A stretch of 52,931 bases of DNA, from positions 1 to 52,931 of the forward strand of contig JALVJE010000234.1 in the NCBI GenBank assembly GCA_027028505.1, written 5' to 3'. The translations under genes were made by a program, and so were the position numbers. The DNA comes from Bacteroidales bacterium. GTDB taxonomy: Bacteria; Bacteroidota; Bacteroidia; Bacteroidales; VadinHA17. This document shows, in pieces, positions 42,163-52,931 of this stretch; the stretch's first letter is position 1, and the number at the start of each line of letters is the position of its first letter. Below the pieces are notes generated by a model. It ran no database searches. It saw only the letters and a list, made by a program, of their open reading frames with translations, and had not been told where the DNA came from.

Positions 42163-42561
42163 TTAATATACGTAACACAAAATTTCCCCGCCGATTTTCA
42201 GCTTCCTGGCCTCTTTATCGGTCATCACCCCCTGCGAGGTGGACAGGATGGCCACGCCCAGACCGTTCAACACGCGGGGCAACTCACGGGCATTGGCATA
42301 CTTACGCAGACCCGGACGGCTTACGCGTTCTATCGACTTGAAAGCCGGCACTTTGGTCTTGGGATGATACTTCAGGGCGATCTTGATCACACCCTGCTTG
42401 TCATCCTCCAGGAACTTGTAGTTGAGGATGTATCCCTTGTCGTAGAGGATCCGCGTGATGCTTTTCTTCATGTTCGAAGCGGGGATCTCAACAACCTTGT
42501 GCCCGGCACTGGCCGCATTGCGCAACCTGGTCAAATAATCTGCAATAGGATCGGTTATCAT
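42163..42561 (-). CDS. rpsH: Ribosomal protein S8
   Basis: A 132-residue primary 16S-binding protein. It starts MITDPIADYLTRLRNA, and the C-terminal signature GLGVAILSTSQGVMTDKEAR is at about 104-123. In E. coli S8 represses this operon at the rplE region; no matching site was identified here. Confidence 0.98.
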   Translation of the reverse strand: MITDPIADYLTRLRNAASAGHKVVEIPASNMKKSITRILYDKGYILNYKFLEDDKQGVIKIALKYHPKTKVPAFKSIERVSRPGLRKYANARELPRVLNGLGVAILSTSQGVMTDKEARKLKIGGEILCYVY

Positions 42562-42599
42562 TGCTTCTTGATCTTTTCTTGTTATAAATCTTTACTTTC

Positions 42600-42869
42600 T
42601 TACCAACTGGCTTTTCTGATCCCGGGGATCAGTCCCTGGGAAGCCATCTCCCGGAAAGTGATACGGCTCAGTCCGAACTGGCGCATGTAACCTTTGGGGC
42701 GGCCGGTGAGTTTGCACCGGTTATGCAACCTGATCGGATTGGAGTTGCGCGGCAGACGGCTCAGACCTACATAATCTCCTTCGGCCTTGAGACGGGCACG
42801 CTTCTCTGCATACTTGTCAACGAGCTTCTGCCGTTTTACTTCACGGGCTTTCATTGATTCTTTTGCCAT
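42600..42869 (-). CDS. rpsN: Ribosomal protein S14, long zinc-free form
   Basis: An 89-residue small-subunit head protein. [20 protein letters not shown] and [12 protein letters not shown] are the family motifs. Only one Cys is present, so it is the long C-minus form rather than the zinc-binding short form. The 38-base spacer to rpsH is among the larger ones in this cluster. Confidence 0.97.
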   Translation of the reverse strand: MAKESMKAREVKRQKLVDKYAEKRARLKAEGDYVGLSRLPRNSNPIRLHNRCKLTGRPKGYMRQFGLSRITFREMASQGLIPGIRKASW

Positions 42870-42875
42870 GTCTCT

Positions 42876-43430
42876 CTATTTTTTTTGATCCTTAAAAGGT
42901 ATTCCGAATTCTCTCAGCAGGGCATAACCTTCCTCGTCACTGCGTGCCGACGTAACAAAGGTGATCTCCAGCCCCATGATCTTATTGATCTTGTCAATAT
43001 CGATCTCAGGGAAAATGATCTGCTCTTTGATGCCCATGGTGTAGTTACCACGGCCGTCGAGCTTACTTGTCACACCGCGGAAGTCGCGGATACGGGGCAG
43101 TGCCACCTTGATAAGACGCTCAAGGAACTCATACATCTTATCACGGCGCAGCGTCACCTTGACACCGATGGGCATTTTCTTCCTCAGCTTGAAGTTGGAA
43201 ATGTCCTTGGTAGCCACGGTGGCCACAGCTTTCTGCCCGGCGATGGCGGTGATCTCCTGCACACCCTGCTCGATGAGCTTCTTGTCGGCCGTAGCCTGGC
43301 CTATGCCCTGGTTGATGGTGATCTTCAGGAGCCGCGGCACCTGCATCACGGAAGAGTATCCAAATTCCTTCATCAGTGCAGGAACGACCTCTTCCTTGTA
43401 TTTTTTCTTCAGTTCGGGTATGTATTCCAT
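42876..43430 (-). CDS. rplE: Ribosomal protein L5
   Basis: A 184-residue 5S rRNA- and P-site-tRNA-contacting protein. [16 protein letters not shown] near 32-47 and [22 protein letters not shown] near 116-137 are diagnostic. Its start codon overlaps the rplX stop by one base. Confidence 0.98.
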   Translation of the reverse strand: MEYIPELKKKYKEEVVPALMKEFGYSSVMQVPRLLKITINQGIGQATADKKLIEQGVQEITAIAGQKAVATVATKDISNFKLRKKMPIGVKVTLRRDKMYEFLERLIKVALPRIRDFRGVTSKLDGRGNYTMGIKEQIIFPEIDIDKINKIMGLEITFVTSARSDEEGYALLREFGIPFKDQKK

Positions 43431-43753
43431 TACTTGATCTCCTCCCCTGATTTTTTAGAATAACGTACCAGTTTATTTTCATCATTCAGACGGCGTCCTA
43501 TGCGTGTGGGCTTGCCATCGGAGGGGTCCACCACGTTGAGGTTGGAAATGTGGATGGGTGCCTCTTTCTTGATGATCCCGCCCTGCGGGTAGTCGTTGTT
43601 GGGTTTGGTATGACGCGACACTATGTTCACCCCTTCGACGATCGCCCGCTGCTTCTTGACGAGCACCTCCAGGACTTTCCCTGTCTGGCCTTTATACTCA
43701 CCGGCGTTGACATACACCAGATCGCCTTTTTTGATATGTAATTTCTTTGCCAT
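43430..43753 (-). CDS. rplX: Ribosomal protein L24
   Basis: A 107-residue large-subunit assembly initiator with a KOW motif at the start ([23 protein letters not shown] near 8-30). It continues as [14 protein letters not shown] and [12 protein letters not shown]. It lies 18 bases after rplN and overlaps rplE by one base. Confidence 0.97.
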   Translation of the reverse strand: MAKKLHIKKGDLVYVNAGEYKGQTGKVLEVLVKKQRAIVEGVNIVSRHTKPNNDYPQGGIIKKEAPIHISNLNVVDPSDGKPTRIGRRLNDENKLVRYSKKSGEEIK

Positions 43754-43771
43754 TTTCTTCTCTTTTTTCCG

Positions 43772-44137
43772 TTACAGTACTTCGGGAGCCAGGGAGATGA
43801 TCTTCATATACCCGTCACGCAGCTCACGTGCCACGGGACCGAAGATACGTGTGCCTCTCATCTCGCCGAGGTTGTTCAATAATACGCAGGCATTGTCATC
43901 AAAACGGATGTACGACCCATCCTTGCGTCTCACCTCTTTCCGGGTACGTACCACAACAGCCTTGCTGACCATGCCTTTCTTGGTATCACTGCCAGGCAGG
44001 GCGCTCTTGACCGTCACGATGATGAGGTCTCCCAGGGAAGCATACTTCTTACGCGTACCTCCCAGCACCCGGATGACCAGCACCTCTTTGGCTCCGCTGT
44101 TATCTGCTACAGCTAAACGACTCTCTTGTTGTACCAT
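43772..44137 (-). CDS. rplN: Ribosomal protein L14
   Basis: A 121-residue protein at the subunit interface. It starts [35 protein letters not shown] near 78-94 and [13 protein letters not shown] near 100-112 are diagnostic. Only two bases separate it from rpsQ. Confidence 0.98.
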   Translation of the reverse strand: MVQQESRLAVADNSGAKEVLVIRVLGGTRKKYASLGDLIIVTVKSALPGSDTKKGMVSKAVVVRTRKEVRRKDGSYIRFDDNACVLLNNLGEMRGTRIFGPVARELRDGYMKIISLAPEVL

Positions 44138-44139
44138 GA

Positions 44140-44400
44140 CTATTTAACTCTTTCAATTATTTCAACCAATCTCCAGCTCTTGTGCCGGCTCAGGGGCCGG
44201 GTCTCCATGATCCTGACAGTGTCGCCGATGTTGCAGTCGTTCTTGTCGTCATGGACCATGAACTTCTTGGTCTTGTTCACAAACTTTCCGTAGATGGGGT
44301 GTTTCACTTTCCGTTTGACAGCTACCACAATGGTCTTGTCCATTTTGTTGCTGACTACAACCCCTATCCTTTCTTTACGCAAATTTCTGGTTGCTTCCAT
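44140..44400 (-). CDS. rpsQ: Ribosomal protein S17
   Basis: An 86-residue OB-fold protein with [19 protein letters not shown] near 13-31, HPIYGKFV, and [20 protein letters not shown] near 58-77. It lies eight bases after rpmC. Confidence 0.98.
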   Translation of the reverse strand: MEATRNLRKERIGVVVSNKMDKTIVVAVKRKVKHPIYGKFVNKTKKFMVHDDKNDCNIGDTVRIMETRPLSRHKSWRLVEIIERVK

Positions 44401-44408
44401 TCTCTTTT

Positions 44409-44612
44409 TTATTTACTCATTTTAGCAAGCTCCCGCTGACGCAGTTCGGTCTTCATGCGGGCGATATTCCTCCGGGTCTCCTTGATCTTGTTCGGGTTAT
44501 CCAGAGGAGAGATCGCATGGTTCAGTTCCAGCTTCCGGAGGTAGGATGTCTCATTGTCGATCCTTTCCACCAGCTCCTTATCGGTAAGCTCACGTATCTC
44601 TTTTGTTTTCAT
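44409..44612 (-). CDS. rpmC: Ribosomal protein L29
   Basis: A 67-residue helical protein near the exit tunnel, a docking site for chaperones. [17 protein letters not shown] and [19 protein letters not shown] match the family. It lies 29 bases after rplP. Confidence 0.96.
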   Translation of the reverse strand: MKTKEIRELTDKELVERIDNETSYLRKLELNHAISPLDNPNKIKETRRNIARMKTELRQRELAKMSK

Positions 44613-44641
44613 TTTCTTTCTGTTTTGATCTGCGGGATCTT

Positions 44642-45061
<420 letters not shown>

Positions 45062-45091
45062 GATCGTAGCTCTTTAAATATTCTGAAACTC

Positions 45092-45799
45092 TTATTTACG
45101 ACGGCCTCCTCTGCCTCTTTCCCTTCTCAGTCCGCCGGGTTTTTTCATGCCGACATTGGGGGAGAGATCCCGCTTCCCGAAAACCTCTCCGTTGCATATC
45201 CATACCTTGATACCGATGACGCCTACTTTCGTGTGGGCTTCGGCCAGGGCATAGTCGATATCGGCGCGGAGGGTATGTAGCGGGATACGACCTTCTTTAT
45301 AGGTCTCGGAACGGGCCATCTCAGCGCCGCCCAGACGGCCGGATATCAGCACCTTGATCCCTTCGGCACCCATACGCATCGTCGAGGCGATGGTCATCTT
45401 GATGGCACGGCGGTAAGAGATCTTGCCTTCTACCTGGCGGGCGATGTTGTTGGCCACGATGGTAGCATCCAGCTCAGGCCTTTTCACCTCATAGATGTTG
45501 ATCTGCACCTCTTTCTGGGTGATCTTCTTCAACTCTTCCTTCAGCTTATCCACTTCCTGGCCACCCTTGCCGATGATGATCCCAGGACGGGCTGTGTTGA
45601 CCGTCACCGTGATGAGCTTGAGTGTACGCTCGATGATGATCTTCGATACGCTGGCCTTGGCCAGACGTACGTTCAGATAGTCACGGATCTTGGTGTCCTC
45701 AACGATCTTTTCGGCATAGTTGTTCCCACCGTACCAGTTGGAGTCCCAACCACGGATGATGCCCAGACGGTTCGATATCGGATTAACTTTTTGTCCCAT
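45092..45799 (-). CDS. rpsC: Ribosomal protein S3
   Basis: A 235-residue protein of the mRNA entry site with a KH domain ([18 protein letters not shown] near 71-88). It continues with [22 protein letters not shown] and [12 protein letters not shown]. It abuts the end of rplV with no spacer. The Gly/Arg-rich C-terminus is typical. Confidence 0.98.
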   Translation of the reverse strand: MGQKVNPISNRLGIIRGWDSNWYGGNNYAEKIVEDTKIRDYLNVRLAKASVSKIIIERTLKLITVTVNTARPGIIIGKGGQEVDKLKEELKKITQKEVQINIYEVKRPELDATIVANNIARQVEGKISYRRAIKMTIASTMRMGAEGIKVLISGRLGGAEMARSETYKEGRIPLHTLRADIDYALAEAHTKVGVIGIKVWICNGEVFGKRDLSPNVGMKKPGGLRRERGRGGRRK

Positions 45800-46246
45800 T
45801 TATTTTGTATTAGCATTTTCGGTTTCAACTTCTTCTGTCTCGTTCTGCGGAAGCATCAGGCTGTCCAGGATGACCGTCACATGGTTGGAACGTTTCCTGA
45901 TCCTGTATGCCCGGCCCTGGGGGGCGGGACGCAGACGCTTGAGCGTACGGCTCTGGTCGACAAAGATCTCTTTGATGTAAAGATGACTCTCCTCGACGCG
46001 GGCCCCTTCGTTCTTCTCCTGCCAGTTGGCGATGGCCGAGAGGACCAGCTTTTCCACTCTTCTGCTGGCTTCCTTATTGCTGTACTTCAGCAGTTCCAAC
46101 GCCTTGTTCACTTCCAGTCCCCTGACCATATCAGCCACCAGCCTCATCTTACGGGGCGAGGAAGGGTCGTTGCGCAGGACAGCCATGTACTGGCTTTTCC
46201 TGGCTTCTTTCATAGCGTTGGCGCGTTCTGTCTTTCTTTTTCCCAT
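45800..46246 (-). CDS. rplV: Ribosomal protein L22
   Basis: A 148-residue exit-tunnel protein. The core [22 protein letters not shown] (about 29-50) and the tunnel loop end [20 protein letters not shown] (about 104-123) are clear. It has a longer basic N-terminus and a short acidic tail. It runs directly into rpsC. Confidence 0.97.
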   Translation of the reverse strand: MGKRKTERANAMKEARKSQYMAVLRNDPSSPRKMRLVADMVRGLEVNKALELLKYSNKEASRRVEKLVLSAIANWQEKNEGARVEESHLYIKEIFVDQSRTLKRLRPAPQGRAYRIRKRSNHVTVILDSLMLPQNETEEVETENANTK

Positions 46247-46265
46247 GACAAATTACTTTTAAAAA

Positions 46266-46532
46266 TTATCTGGCCTTTCCTCCATGGCCTCTCCAGGTAC
46301 GCGTCGGGGCGAACTCTCCCAGCTTGTGACCTACCATGTTCTCGGTGACATACACCGGGATGAACTTGTTGCCGTTATGTACGGCGATGGTGTGTCCCAC
46401 GAAATCCGGGGAGATCATGGAACGCCGGGACCAGGTCTTGATGACGCTCTTCTTGCCCGACTCATTCATCTCGAGGATTCTCTTCTCGAGCTTGTAATCA
46501 ATAAAAGGACCTTTTTTTAATGAACGACTCAT
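46266..46532 (-). CDS. rpsS: Ribosomal protein S19
   Basis: An 88-residue small-subunit head protein. [41 protein letters not shown] (two halves near 34-56) and [16 protein letters not shown] are diagnostic. It lies seven bases after rplB. Confidence 0.98.
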   Translation of the reverse strand: MSRSLKKGPFIDYKLEKRILEMNESGKKSVIKTWSRRSMISPDFVGHTIAVHNGNKFIPVYVTENMVGHKLGEFAPTRTWRGHGGKAR

Positions 46533-46539
46533 GGTTTAT

Positions 46540-47373
46540 CTATCTTTTTCTTTTTTTCCTTTTTTCAACGATCAGTTTATTGGACGGTTTCTTTTTCGAC
46601 CGTGTCTTATAGCCTTTGGCGGGCATACCGTTACGTGAGCGGGGATGGCCTCCCGAGGCCCTTCCTTCGCCGCCACCCATGGGGTGATCGACAGGGTTCA
46701 TGGCCACACCTCTCACCCGTGGTCTGCGACCCAGCCAGCGCGAACGTCCTGCCTTGCCCGAACGTACCAGACCGTGGTCGGAGTTGGAGACCGTACCCAC
46801 CGTAGCGCGGCAGGTCACCAGCACCATCCTCGTCTCACCGGAGGGCAGACGGACAATAGCATATTTACCATCGCGGCTGGTCAGCTGGGCATAGCTGCCG
46901 GCACTGCGTGCCAGGGCGGCACCTTTGCCCGGATAAAGCTCTATGTTATGGATGACCGTACCCAGCGGGATATCAGAGAGAAACAGCGTGTTTCCGATCT
47001 CGGGAGCTATGCCGCGGCCCGACTCGATCGTCTGTCCCACCTTGAGACCGTTGGGAGCGATGATATATCTCTTCTCACCGTCTTTGTATGCCACCAGAGC
47101 AATGCGTGCCGAGCGGTTGGGATCATATTCGATCGTCTTCACCACAGCAGGGATACCATCCTTGTCACGTTTGAAGTCGATAACCCGCAGCTTCCGCTTG
47201 TGGCCACCTCCCATGTAACGCATCGTCATCTTGCCGGTGTTGTTCCGGCCCCCGCTTTTCTTCAGGGGACGGAGCAACGATTTCTCCGGCTTGACGGCCG
47301 TGATGTCATCAAACGTTGCCACCACTCTGTGCCTCTGACCCGGTGTTACCGGTTTTAATTTTCTTACTGCCAT
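46540..47373 (-). CDS. rplB: Ribosomal protein L2
   Basis: A 277-residue primary 23S-binding protein next to the peptidyl transferase centre. [20 protein letters not shown] near 42-61 and [19 protein letters not shown] near 220-238, with the functionally important His, are present. It lies six bases after rplW. Confidence 0.99.
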   Translation of the reverse strand: MAVRKLKPVTPGQRHRVVATFDDITAVKPEKSLLRPLKKSGGRNNTGKMTMRYMGGGHKRKLRVIDFKRDKDGIPAVVKTIEYDPNRSARIALVAYKDGEKRYIIAPNGLKVGQTIESGRGIAPEIGNTLFLSDIPLGTVIHNIELYPGKGAALARSAGSYAQLTSRDGKYAIVRLPSGETRMVLVTCRATVGTVSNSDHGLVRSGKAGRSRWLGRRPRVRGVAMNPVDHPMGGGEGRASGGHPRSRNGMPAKGYKTRSKKKPSNKLIVEKRKKRKR

Positions 47374-47379
47374 AATCTC

Positions 47380-47670
47380 TTATATATTGCTGTAAAAATC
47401 TATAGCTTCTCCTTCAGCCAGCGTCACGATGGCTTTCTTGTAAGCCTTGGTCTTGCCTTCGATGATGCCGGTACGCGTATAACGGCTTCTTTTCTTCCCG
47501 CCATAACGCATCGTATTGACGTTCTCCACGGTAACTCCGTAAAGCTCTTCCACGGCCTTCTTGATCTCGATCTTGTTGGCCCTTTTATCCACGATGAAAC
47601 CGTAACGGTTCAGGGTCTCTCCCTGGTGCGTCATCTTTTCCGTCACGATCGGTTTGATCAGTATATTCAT
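47380..47670 (-). CDS. rplW: Ribosomal protein L23
   Basis: A 96-residue exit-site protein that binds trigger factor and SRP. IKPIVTEKMTHQGE at the start and FIVDKRANKIEIKKAVEELYGV (about 26-47) identify it. It lies 15 bases after rplD. Confidence 0.97.
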   Translation of the reverse strand: MNILIKPIVTEKMTHQGETLNRYGFIVDKRANKIEIKKAVEELYGVTVENVNTMRYGGKKRSRYTRTGIIEGKTKAYKKAIVTLAEGEAIDFYSNI

Positions 47671-47685
47671 GGCTTTCGTAGGTTA

Positions 47686-48315
47686 CTAATTTTCCAGATT
47701 CTCTTTCAGTGCTTCTATCGCCTTCTCCGAAATGACCACTGCCGAAGCGTTCATCAGCTGATAGGTGGTCAACTCTCCTACCGTGATCACATCCGTGCGC
47801 GGCAGATTGCGGGCAGAGAGGTAGACATTGTGGTTCGGCTCAGGCAAAACGAACAGGGATTTTTTATCACTGATGTTCAGGTTGTCCTTGAGTTGTACCA
47901 TTTGATGTGTTCTGGGCTCTTCGAAGGAGAGTTCCTCGATCACTGTCAACTGGTTCTCTTTCAGCTTATAGGCCAGGGCCGAACGACGGGCCAGCTTCTT
48001 CACTTTCTTGTTCATCTTGAAGGCATAGTCACGGGGACGCGGACCGAACGTACGACCACCGCCGCGAAAGATGGGCGAAGCAATGCTGCCTGCACGGGCC
48101 GTACCCGTACCCTTCTGTCTCTTGATCTTGCGCGTGGAAGCCCGTACCTCACCCCGCTCCTTGGCTTTGTGGGTCCCCTGACGCTGCGAGGCCAGGTAGA
48201 GTTTCACATCCAGATAAATGGCGTGATCATTAGGCTCCGCGGGGATCAGGCTGTCATTCAGCTCCACCGTCCTGCCGGTCTCTTTTCCTTCTTTATTTAA
48301 TACTTTCAGTTTCAT
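47686..48315 (-). CDS. rplD: Ribosomal protein L4
   Basis: A 209-residue exit-tunnel protein; in E. coli it also represses the S10 operon. The tunnel loop GEVRASTRKIKRQKGTGTAR (about 54-73) and FRGGGRTFGPRPRDY (about 84-98) are present. Its start overlaps the rplC stop by one base. Confidence 0.97.
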   Translation of the reverse strand: MKLKVLNKEGKETGRTVELNDSLIPAEPNDHAIYLDVKLYLASQRQGTHKAKERGEVRASTRKIKRQKGTGTARAGSIASPIFRGGGRTFGPRPRDYAFKMNKKVKKLARRSALAYKLKENQLTVIEELSFEEPRTHQMVQLKDNLNISDKKSLFVLPEPNHNVYLSARNLPRTDVITVGELTTYQLMNASAVVISEKAIEALKENLEN

Positions 48316-48929
48316 TACTTTGTAATAATTAAGTATGAACCCTTCGGACCCGGGACGGATCCTTTTACCAATAACAAATTCTCTTCGGAGATGATCTTCA
48401 TCACCCGGAGGGAGATCATGGCAACCTGCTTGCCGCCCGTCCTGCCAGCCATCCTCATACCTTTGAAGACGCGGGAAGGATAAGAAGAACCTCCCAGCGA
48501 TCCGGGAGCCCTGTCGCGGTTGTGCTGGCCATGGGTGGCATCACCCACACCCCGGAAACCATGACGCTTGACCACGCCCTGAAAACCTTTTCCTTTGCTG
48601 ATGCCCCGCACATCTACCCAGTTATCATCCTGGAAGATGTCCACGGTGAGGGTGTCACCCAGCTTGACATCCGTAAAACCGTCAAATTCCACCAGCTTGC
48701 GCTTGGGGGTGGTGCCGGCTTTCTCAAAATGCCCGCGCATGGGTTTGGGCGTGTTCTTTTCTTTCTTGTCATCAAAACCCAGCTGCACAGCTTCATAGCC
48801 GTCCTTCTCCTGCGTCTTGATCTGTGTGACAACGCATGGCCCGGCCTGTATGACCGTCACCGGCACGTTGTTACCCTCCTCATCGAAGAGGGATGTCATT
48901 CCGACTTTCTTTCCTATTAATCCTTGCAT
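48315..48929 (-). CDS. rplC: Ribosomal protein L3
   Basis: A 204-residue protein whose loop reaches the peptidyl transferase centre. [19 protein letters not shown] at the start, [23 protein letters not shown] (about 112-134) and [10 protein letters not shown] (about 160-169, site of Gln methylation in E. coli) are visible. Confidence 0.98.
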   Translation of the reverse strand: MQGLIGKKVGMTSLFDEEGNNVPVTVIQAGPCVVTQIKTQEKDGYEAVQLGFDDKKEKNTPKPMRGHFEKAGTTPKRKLVEFDGFTDVKLGDTLTVDIFQDDNWVDVRGISKGKGFQGVVKRHGFRGVGDATHGQHNRDRAPGSLGGSSYPSRVFKGMRMAGRTGGKQVAMISLRVMKIISEENLLLVKGSVPGPKGSYLIITK

Positions 48930-48950
48930 GGCCTTACAACCTTTCTATGT

Positions 48951-49256
48951 TCAAACCTTTATCTCTACCTCTACACCACTGGGCAACTCCAGCTTCATCA
49001 GCGCATCGATCGTCTTGGGCGTAGAGCTGTATATATCCATCAGTCGCTTGTGAGATGCCAACTGAAACTGCTCCCGCGATTTCTTGTTCACAAAAGGCGA
49101 ACGCAAAACCGTAAAGATGCGTTTGTGGGTCGGCAACGGAATGGGACCACTTACAATGGCTCCCGTCGACTTAACCGTTTTCACGATCTTCTCGGCAGAT
49201 TTGTCCACCAGATTGTGATCGTACGATTTCAGCTTTATCCGAATTTTCTGACTCAT
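48951..49256 (-). CDS. rpsJ: Ribosomal protein S10
   Basis: A 101-residue small-subunit protein; also NusE in antitermination elsewhere. [20 protein letters not shown] at the start and [18 protein letters not shown] (about 37-54) identify it. It follows fusA by 23 bases with no tuf gene between them. Confidence 0.98.
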   Translation of the reverse strand: MSQKIRIKLKSYDHNLVDKSAEKIVKTVKSTGAIVSGPIPLPTHKRIFTVLRSPFVNKKSREQFQLASHKRLMDIYSSTPKTIDALMKLELPSGVEVEIKV

Positions 49257-49279
49257 TATTCCTGTACTTGTTATTTAAA

Positions 49280-51385
49280 TTATACCTTGATAACTCCTTT
49301 GACATTCTCAATAACCTTCTCGGCGATCTCCTGCGGCACGGGCTCATAGTGGGAAAACTCCATGGAGGAAGTTGCTCTTCCCGAGGTGATGGTACGCAGC
49401 ACCGTCACATATCCGAAATTCTCTGCCAGGGGCACCTTGGCCTTGATAACACGGGCGCCGGCCTTCGACTCCATCCCTTCGATACGTCCGCGACGCTTGT
49501 TGAAGTCGGTGATGACATCTCCCATGTACTCTTCGGGCGAGACCACCTCGGCCGACATGATGGGCTCGAGGAGGATCGGGCCGGCTTTGGGAGCCGCATT
49601 CCTGAAAGCACGCTGGGCGGCCATCTGGAAAGAGAGAGAGTCGGAATCAACGGGATGATAGGACCCGTCCTTCACCACCACTTTGAGGTTGTCCATGGGA
49701 AATCCTGCCAGCGGACCGTTCTGCATGGCCAGCGTGAAACCTTTCTCAATGGCAGGCATGAATTCTCTGGGGATGTTACCACCCTTTACTTCGTCAATGA
49801 ACTGAAGCCCCGTTACACCTTCGTCGGCAGGTCCGATCTCTATGACGATATCTGCAAATTTACCTTTACCGCCGGTCTGCTTCTTGAACACTTCACGATG
49901 TGCTACCGTTTTGGTAAGGGCTTCCTTGTAGGCCACCTGGGGCTGTCCCTGGTTACACTCTACATTGAACTCACGCTTGAGCCTGTCCACCAGGATCTCC
50001 AGGTGCAATTCGCCCATACCGCTGATGATGGTCTGGCCCGAGCTGTCGTCGGTACGCACCTTGAAGGTAGGATCTTCTTCGGCCAGTTTGGCCAGCGCAG
50101 CGCCCAGCTTATCCACATCGGCCTGTGTCTTCGGCTCGATGGCCACACCGATCACAGGATCAGGGAAAGTCATCGACTCCAGGGAGATAGGACGCTGGAA
50201 ATCGGTGATAGTGTCACCGGTCTTGATATCTTTCAGCCCCACGGCACCGCAGATATCCCCGGCTTCGATAACGTCGCGGGGGTTCTGCTTGTTGGCATGC
50301 ATCTGATACAGCCGGTTGATCCGGTCTTTTTTGCCGGTCCGGGGGTTGAGCACCGTCATGCCGGGGGTCAGTTTGCCCGAGTACACACGCAGATAGACCA
50401 GACGTCCCACATACGGGTCCGTGGCGATCTTAAAGGCCAGCGCGGCCAGCGGTGCTTTGGGATCAGGCTCACGTGTAACTTCTTCGCCCGTCTTGGGATT
50501 GATGCCTGTGACAGCACCTATGTCGAGGGGACTGGGCAGATAAGCCACGATGGCGTCGAGAAGACGCTGCACCCCTTTGTTCTTAAAAGCAGAGCCGCAC
50601 ATCACCGGCACGATGGTGCCGTCGATGGTAGCCTTGCGGATCACTTCCGCCATCTCATCGGGCGTAATGGAATCGGGATCTTCAAAATAACGCTCCAGCA
50701 GAGCATCGTCTTTTTCTGCCACGGCCTCCACCAGCTTGTTCCTCCACTCGGCAGCCTCATCGGCCAGTTCGGCAGGGATATCCTCCAGGCTGTACTTGAC
50801 GCCCATGGTCTTGTCATCATGCCAGACCACCGCCTTGTTCTCCATAAGGTCGATAACACCCTTGAAGGAGTCCTCGGCACCTATGGGGATCTGTACAGGC
50901 ACGGGGTTCGATTTCAGTTTTTCACGGATCTCATTGACGACGCTGAAAAAATCGGCGCCCACACGGTCCATCTTATTGACAAAGGCAATGCGGGGCACAC
51001 CGTACTTATCGGCCTGCCGCCATACCGTCTCCGACTGGGGTTCCACACCGCTGACAGCGCAGAAAACCGCCACAGCTCCGTCGAGGACACGCAGGGAACG
51101 CTCCACCTCTACGGTGAAGTCCACATGCCCGGGGGTGTCAATGATATTGATCTTGTACTCTTCTCCTTTGTATTTCCAGAAGGTAGTGGTAGCAGCCGAG
51201 GTGATGGTAATACCTCGTTCCTGCTCCTGGACCATCCAGTCCATCTGGGCAGCACCGTCGTGTACCTCCCCTATGCGGTGAGTGATCCCCGTATAAAAAA
51301 GGATCCTCTCCGTCGTGGTGGTCTTGCCCGCATCGATGTGGGCCATGATCCCGATATTCCTTGTATGTCTGAGACGGTCTGTCAT
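49280..51385 (-). CDS. fusA: Elongation factor G
   Basis: Ribosomal translocase GTPase. The 701 residues have the standard five domains: G1 [13 protein letters not shown] at 15-27, G2 [13 protein letters not shown] near 59, G3 DTPGHVDF near 85-92 and G4 NKMD near 139-142. Domain IV and V follow through [21 protein letters not shown]. It lies between rpsG and rpsJ. A second EF-G-like gene begins at 52666 on the other strand. Confidence 0.98.
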   Translation of the reverse strand: MTDRLRHTRNIGIMAHIDAGKTTTTERILFYTGITHRIGEVHDGAAQMDWMVQEQERGITITSAATTTFWKYKGEEYKINIIDTPGHVDFTVEVERSLRVLDGAVAVFCAVSGVEPQSETVWRQADKYGVPRIAFVNKMDRVGADFFSVVNEIREKLKSNPVPVQIPIGAEDSFKGVIDLMENKAVVWHDDKTMGVKYSLEDIPAELADEAAEWRNKLVEAVAEKDDALLERYFEDPDSITPDEMAEVIRKATIDGTIVPVMCGSAFKNKGVQRLLDAIVAYLPSPLDIGAVTGINPKTGEEVTREPDPKAPLAALAFKIATDPYVGRLVYLRVYSGKLTPGMTVLNPRTGKKDRINRLYQMHANKQNPRDVIEAGDICGAVGLKDIKTGDTITDFQRPISLESMTFPDPVIGVAIEPKTQADVDKLGAALAKLAEEDPTFKVRTDDSSGQTIISGMGELHLEILVDRLKREFNVECNQGQPQVAYKEALTKTVAHREVFKKQTGGKGKFADIVIEIGPADEGVTGLQFIDEVKGGNIPREFMPAIEKGFTLAMQNGPLAGFPMDNLKVVVKDGSYHPVDSDSLSFQMAAQRAFRNAAPKAGPILLEPIMSAEVVSPEEYMGDVITDFNKRRGRIEGMESKAGARVIKAKVPLAENFGYVTVLRTITSGRATSSMEFSHYEPVPQEIAEKVIENVKGVIKV

Positions 51386-51403
51386 GCTCTTCTGTATCTC
51401 CTT

Positions 51404-51880
51404 TTAAAACCGGAAGTGGGCAAAAGCCTTGTTGGCCTCGGCCATCCGGTGCATATCTTCTTTTTTCTTGTAGGCTCCGCCTTCTTCGTTATAAGCAGCG
51501 ATGATCTCGGCCGCCAGTTTCTCGCTCATGCTTTTCCCATTGCGCTTGCGGGCAAAGAGGATCAGGTTCTTCATGCTCAGCGACACCTTCCTGCCGGGAC
51601 GCACCTCGATAGGCACCTGGAAGGTGGCCCCGCCCACACGACGGCTCTTCACCTCCACATGGGGGGTGACATTCTCCAGCGCTTTCTTCCAGACATCCAG
51701 CGGTGCAAGATCATCTTTCTTCATCTTCTCGGCCACCATATCCATGGCATCGTAGAAGATCTTGTAGGAAAGGTTTTTCTTGCCCTGCAACATCAGGTTG
51801 TTGACGAACTGCGTTACCAGCGGATCGTTATATCTGGGGTCCGGTAAAATGGTCCTCTTTTTGGGTTTTGATTTCCTCAT
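51404..51880 (-). CDS. rpsG: Ribosomal protein S7
   Basis: A 158-residue primary 16S-binding head protein. [18 protein letters not shown] (about 14-31) and [21 protein letters not shown] (about 76-96) are diagnostic. It lies 18 bases after rpsL and 18 before fusA. Confidence 0.98.
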   Translation of the reverse strand: MRKSKPKKRTILPDPRYNDPLVTQFVNNLMLQGKKNLSYKIFYDAMDMVAEKMKKDDLAPLDVWKKALENVTPHVEVKSRRVGGATFQVPIEVRPGRKVSLSMKNLILFARKRNGKSMSEKLAAEIIAAYNEEGGAYKKKEDMHRMAEANKAFAHFRF

Positions 51881-51898
51881 GACAACAAAAAATTCAAA

Positions 51899-52273
51899 TT
51901 AATGCTTAGGTCTTTTTGTTCCGTACTTGGATCTGCGCTGCGTACGTCCTTCCACACCCGCAGCATCCAGGGCTCCACGAATCAGGTGGTAACGTACACC
52001 CGGCAAGTCTTTCACACGACCGCCCCTGATCAGCACAATGGAGTGCTCCTGAAGATTATGTCCTTCACCGGGAATGTAGGCGTTCACTTCCTTCCCGTTG
52101 GTCAAACGTACCCTGGCCACCTTGCGCATGGCGGAATTAGGCTTCTTGGGCGTGGTGGTGTATACACGTACGCAAACACCCCTCCTCTGGGGGCATGCAT
52201 CCAGCGCAGGAGCCTTGCTTTTCTCAACAATCTTCTTTCTTCCTTTTCTTACTAACTGTTGTATTGTAGGCAT
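51899..52273 (-). CDS. rpsL: Ribosomal protein S12
   Basis: A 124-residue decoding-centre protein, first gene of the whole minus-strand run. [16 protein letters not shown] (about 40-55) and [14 protein letters not shown] (about 83-96) are the two conserved loops. The lysines whose change gives streptomycin resistance are wild type. A promoter is visible 37-66 bases upstream. Confidence 0.98.
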   Translation of the reverse strand: MPTIQQLVRKGRKKIVEKSKAPALDACPQRRGVCVRVYTTTPKKPNSAMRKVARVRLTNGKEVNAYIPGEGHNLQEHSIVLIRGGRVKDLPGVRYHLIRGALDAAGVEGRTQRRSKYGTKRPKH

Positions 52274-52309
52274 AAACCAACGTTTTATTTATTTTTAAAA
52301 ATCGGACTG

Positions 52310-52339
52310 CAAAGGTATTCTTTATTTTTTAAAAAACAA
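52310..52339 (-). promoter_or_regulatory. Promoter of the rpsL-rplQ cluster
   Basis: On the minus strand TTG (52339-52337) and TACCTTTG (52317-52310) are separated by 19 bases, fitting TTTG-N19-21-TAnnTTTG apart from the first T. The leader before rpsL is about 35 bases. The rest of the gene-free stretch 52274-52665 is AT-rich, with one imperfect hairpin (CCGC/GCGG, 52436-52470) and the divergent promoter at 52579. Confidence 0.75.
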
Positions 52340-52578
52340 TACTCATTTACGGAATAATTTTCCAACATTCCGTGCGGCAAACCTATTATAATTATAAGGT
52401 ATGACCTGGCTTTTCATTCCGGAAGAGAATTCATCCGCAGATTGTTTTCTCCTCCCGGAAAAACAGCGGCACAAAAATATACTTTTTTACCAAACCAAAA
52501 AAATAACGACCTTTTTTTTTATTTTTTTTGTGTTTCAGAAAATAAAACACATCTGCAGCCGGGGAGAAAAAGAAGGTG

Positions 52579-52608
52579 TTGACAGATGATAAAAAATTAT
52601 TACTTTTG
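52579..52608 (+). promoter_or_regulatory. Promoter of the second EF-G-like gene
   Basis: TTGAC at 52579 and TACTTTTG at 52601-52608 stand about 18 bases apart. The leader to the ATG at 52666 is about 50 bases and AT-rich. Confidence 0.7.
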
Positions 52609-52665
52609 GTGCACTTTTTCAAAGAAGAAATTATATTATTCAATCATAGATAATTACACAAAACG

Positions 52666-52931
52666 ATGAAAACCTATCAGACGAAGCAGCTCAGAAATTT
52701 AGTCCTATTGGGGAATGCAGGGTCCGGAAAGACGACCCTGGCCGAATCGATGATGGTCGCCGGCGGAGTGATCGACAGAAAAGGGAGTGTGGACCAGAAA
52801 AATACCGTGTCCGATTATAATCCCATAGAGCTGGAACAGGAGAGTTCCGTGTTTTCCACCGTTCTTTATACCGAATACAAAGATCATAAGATCAACTTCA
52901 TCGACGCCCCGGGGCTGGATGATTTCTCCGG
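52666..52931 (+). CDS. EF-G-like translational GTPase (FusA2 type), 3'-truncated by window edge
   Basis: Only the first 88 codons are visible. The G1 P-loop GNAGSGKTTLAE is at about residues 16-27 and the G3 box DAPGLDD at about 80-86. G1 lacks the AHIDAGKTT form of canonical EF-G, and G3 has GLDD instead of GHVD. Both point to the EF-G paralogue group often called FusA2 or EF-G-like. It diverges from the rpsL cluster, whose fusA encodes the canonical factor. Role and length cannot be judged from the fragment. Confidence 0.8.
   Translation, partial: MKTYQTKQLRNLVLLGNAGSGKTTLAESMMVAGGVIDRKGSVDQKNTVSDYNPIELEQESSVFSTVLYTEYKDHKINFIDAPGLDDFS

Noticed and set aside
49257..49279. Missing tuf gene as a deletion between fusA and rpsJ
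   Set aside because: The 23-base spacer has no remnant, and tuf outside the str operon is normal in Bacteroidota.
49268..51847. Open frame of 859 codons on the plus strand
   Set aside because: It lies antisense to fusA, and its protein has no recognisable domain. It is a codon-bias shadow.

Overview
The window looks like a chromosomal segment of a Bacteroidota bacterium, most likely Bacteroidales-like, although genus cannot be read from it. The evidence is: promoter boxes of the TAnnTTTG type in front of many genes; the gliding/secretion genes gldE and gldD beside mutY and ssb; a secreted carboxypeptidase ending in a type IX secretion (T9SS) sorting domain; a bacterial GGGP synthase; zinc-free forms of ribosomal proteins L36 and S14; and a continuous str-S10-spc-alpha ribosomal cluster with the order secY-map-infA-rpmJ-rpsM-rpsK-rpsD-rpoA-rplQ and a long acidic L17 tail.

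Positions 1-34000 hold housekeeping and accessory genes: 6-phosphofructokinase (cut by the left edge), a LysE-type exporter, an aldehyde dehydrogenase, an EamA transporter with apolipoprotein N-acyltransferase, a histidine ammonia-lyase-type enzyme, an ECF sigma / anti-sigma / Spy-like operon, a von Willebrand A protein, YchF, the T9SS carboxypeptidase, an alkaline-phosphatase-fold protein that has lost metal ligands, a TPR protein, then (minus strand) mutY-ssb-gldE-gldD-PPTase-GGGPS. These are followed by HU, an unlisted 30-residue basic protein, RNase G, DsbD, HisS, two unknown secreted proteins, a hybrid sensor kinase and a SpoIIE-type phosphatase.

Positions 34201-52273 are one minus-strand run of 31 translation, transcription and secretion genes from rpsL to rplQ, closed by a terminator near 34130. 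A promoter precedes rpsL, and a divergent second EF-G-like gene runs off the right edge.

The most unusual content is between the genes. Many spacers carry tandem arrays with a strict 7-base period built from a small dictionary of words (AGTTCAT, CAGCACC, TTTGGAG, CCTTATG and others, on either strand). Several arrays stop within a few bases of a TAnnTTTG promoter box or run into the 3' end of a gene. Inside these arrays sit 38-150 base structured modules that start with CCCG and end with CGGG or GCGG. Their hairpin arms differ in sequence but keep pairing. I regard this heptamer-plus-module system as the candidate undescribed feature. It is seen directly in the sequence; its function is unknown.
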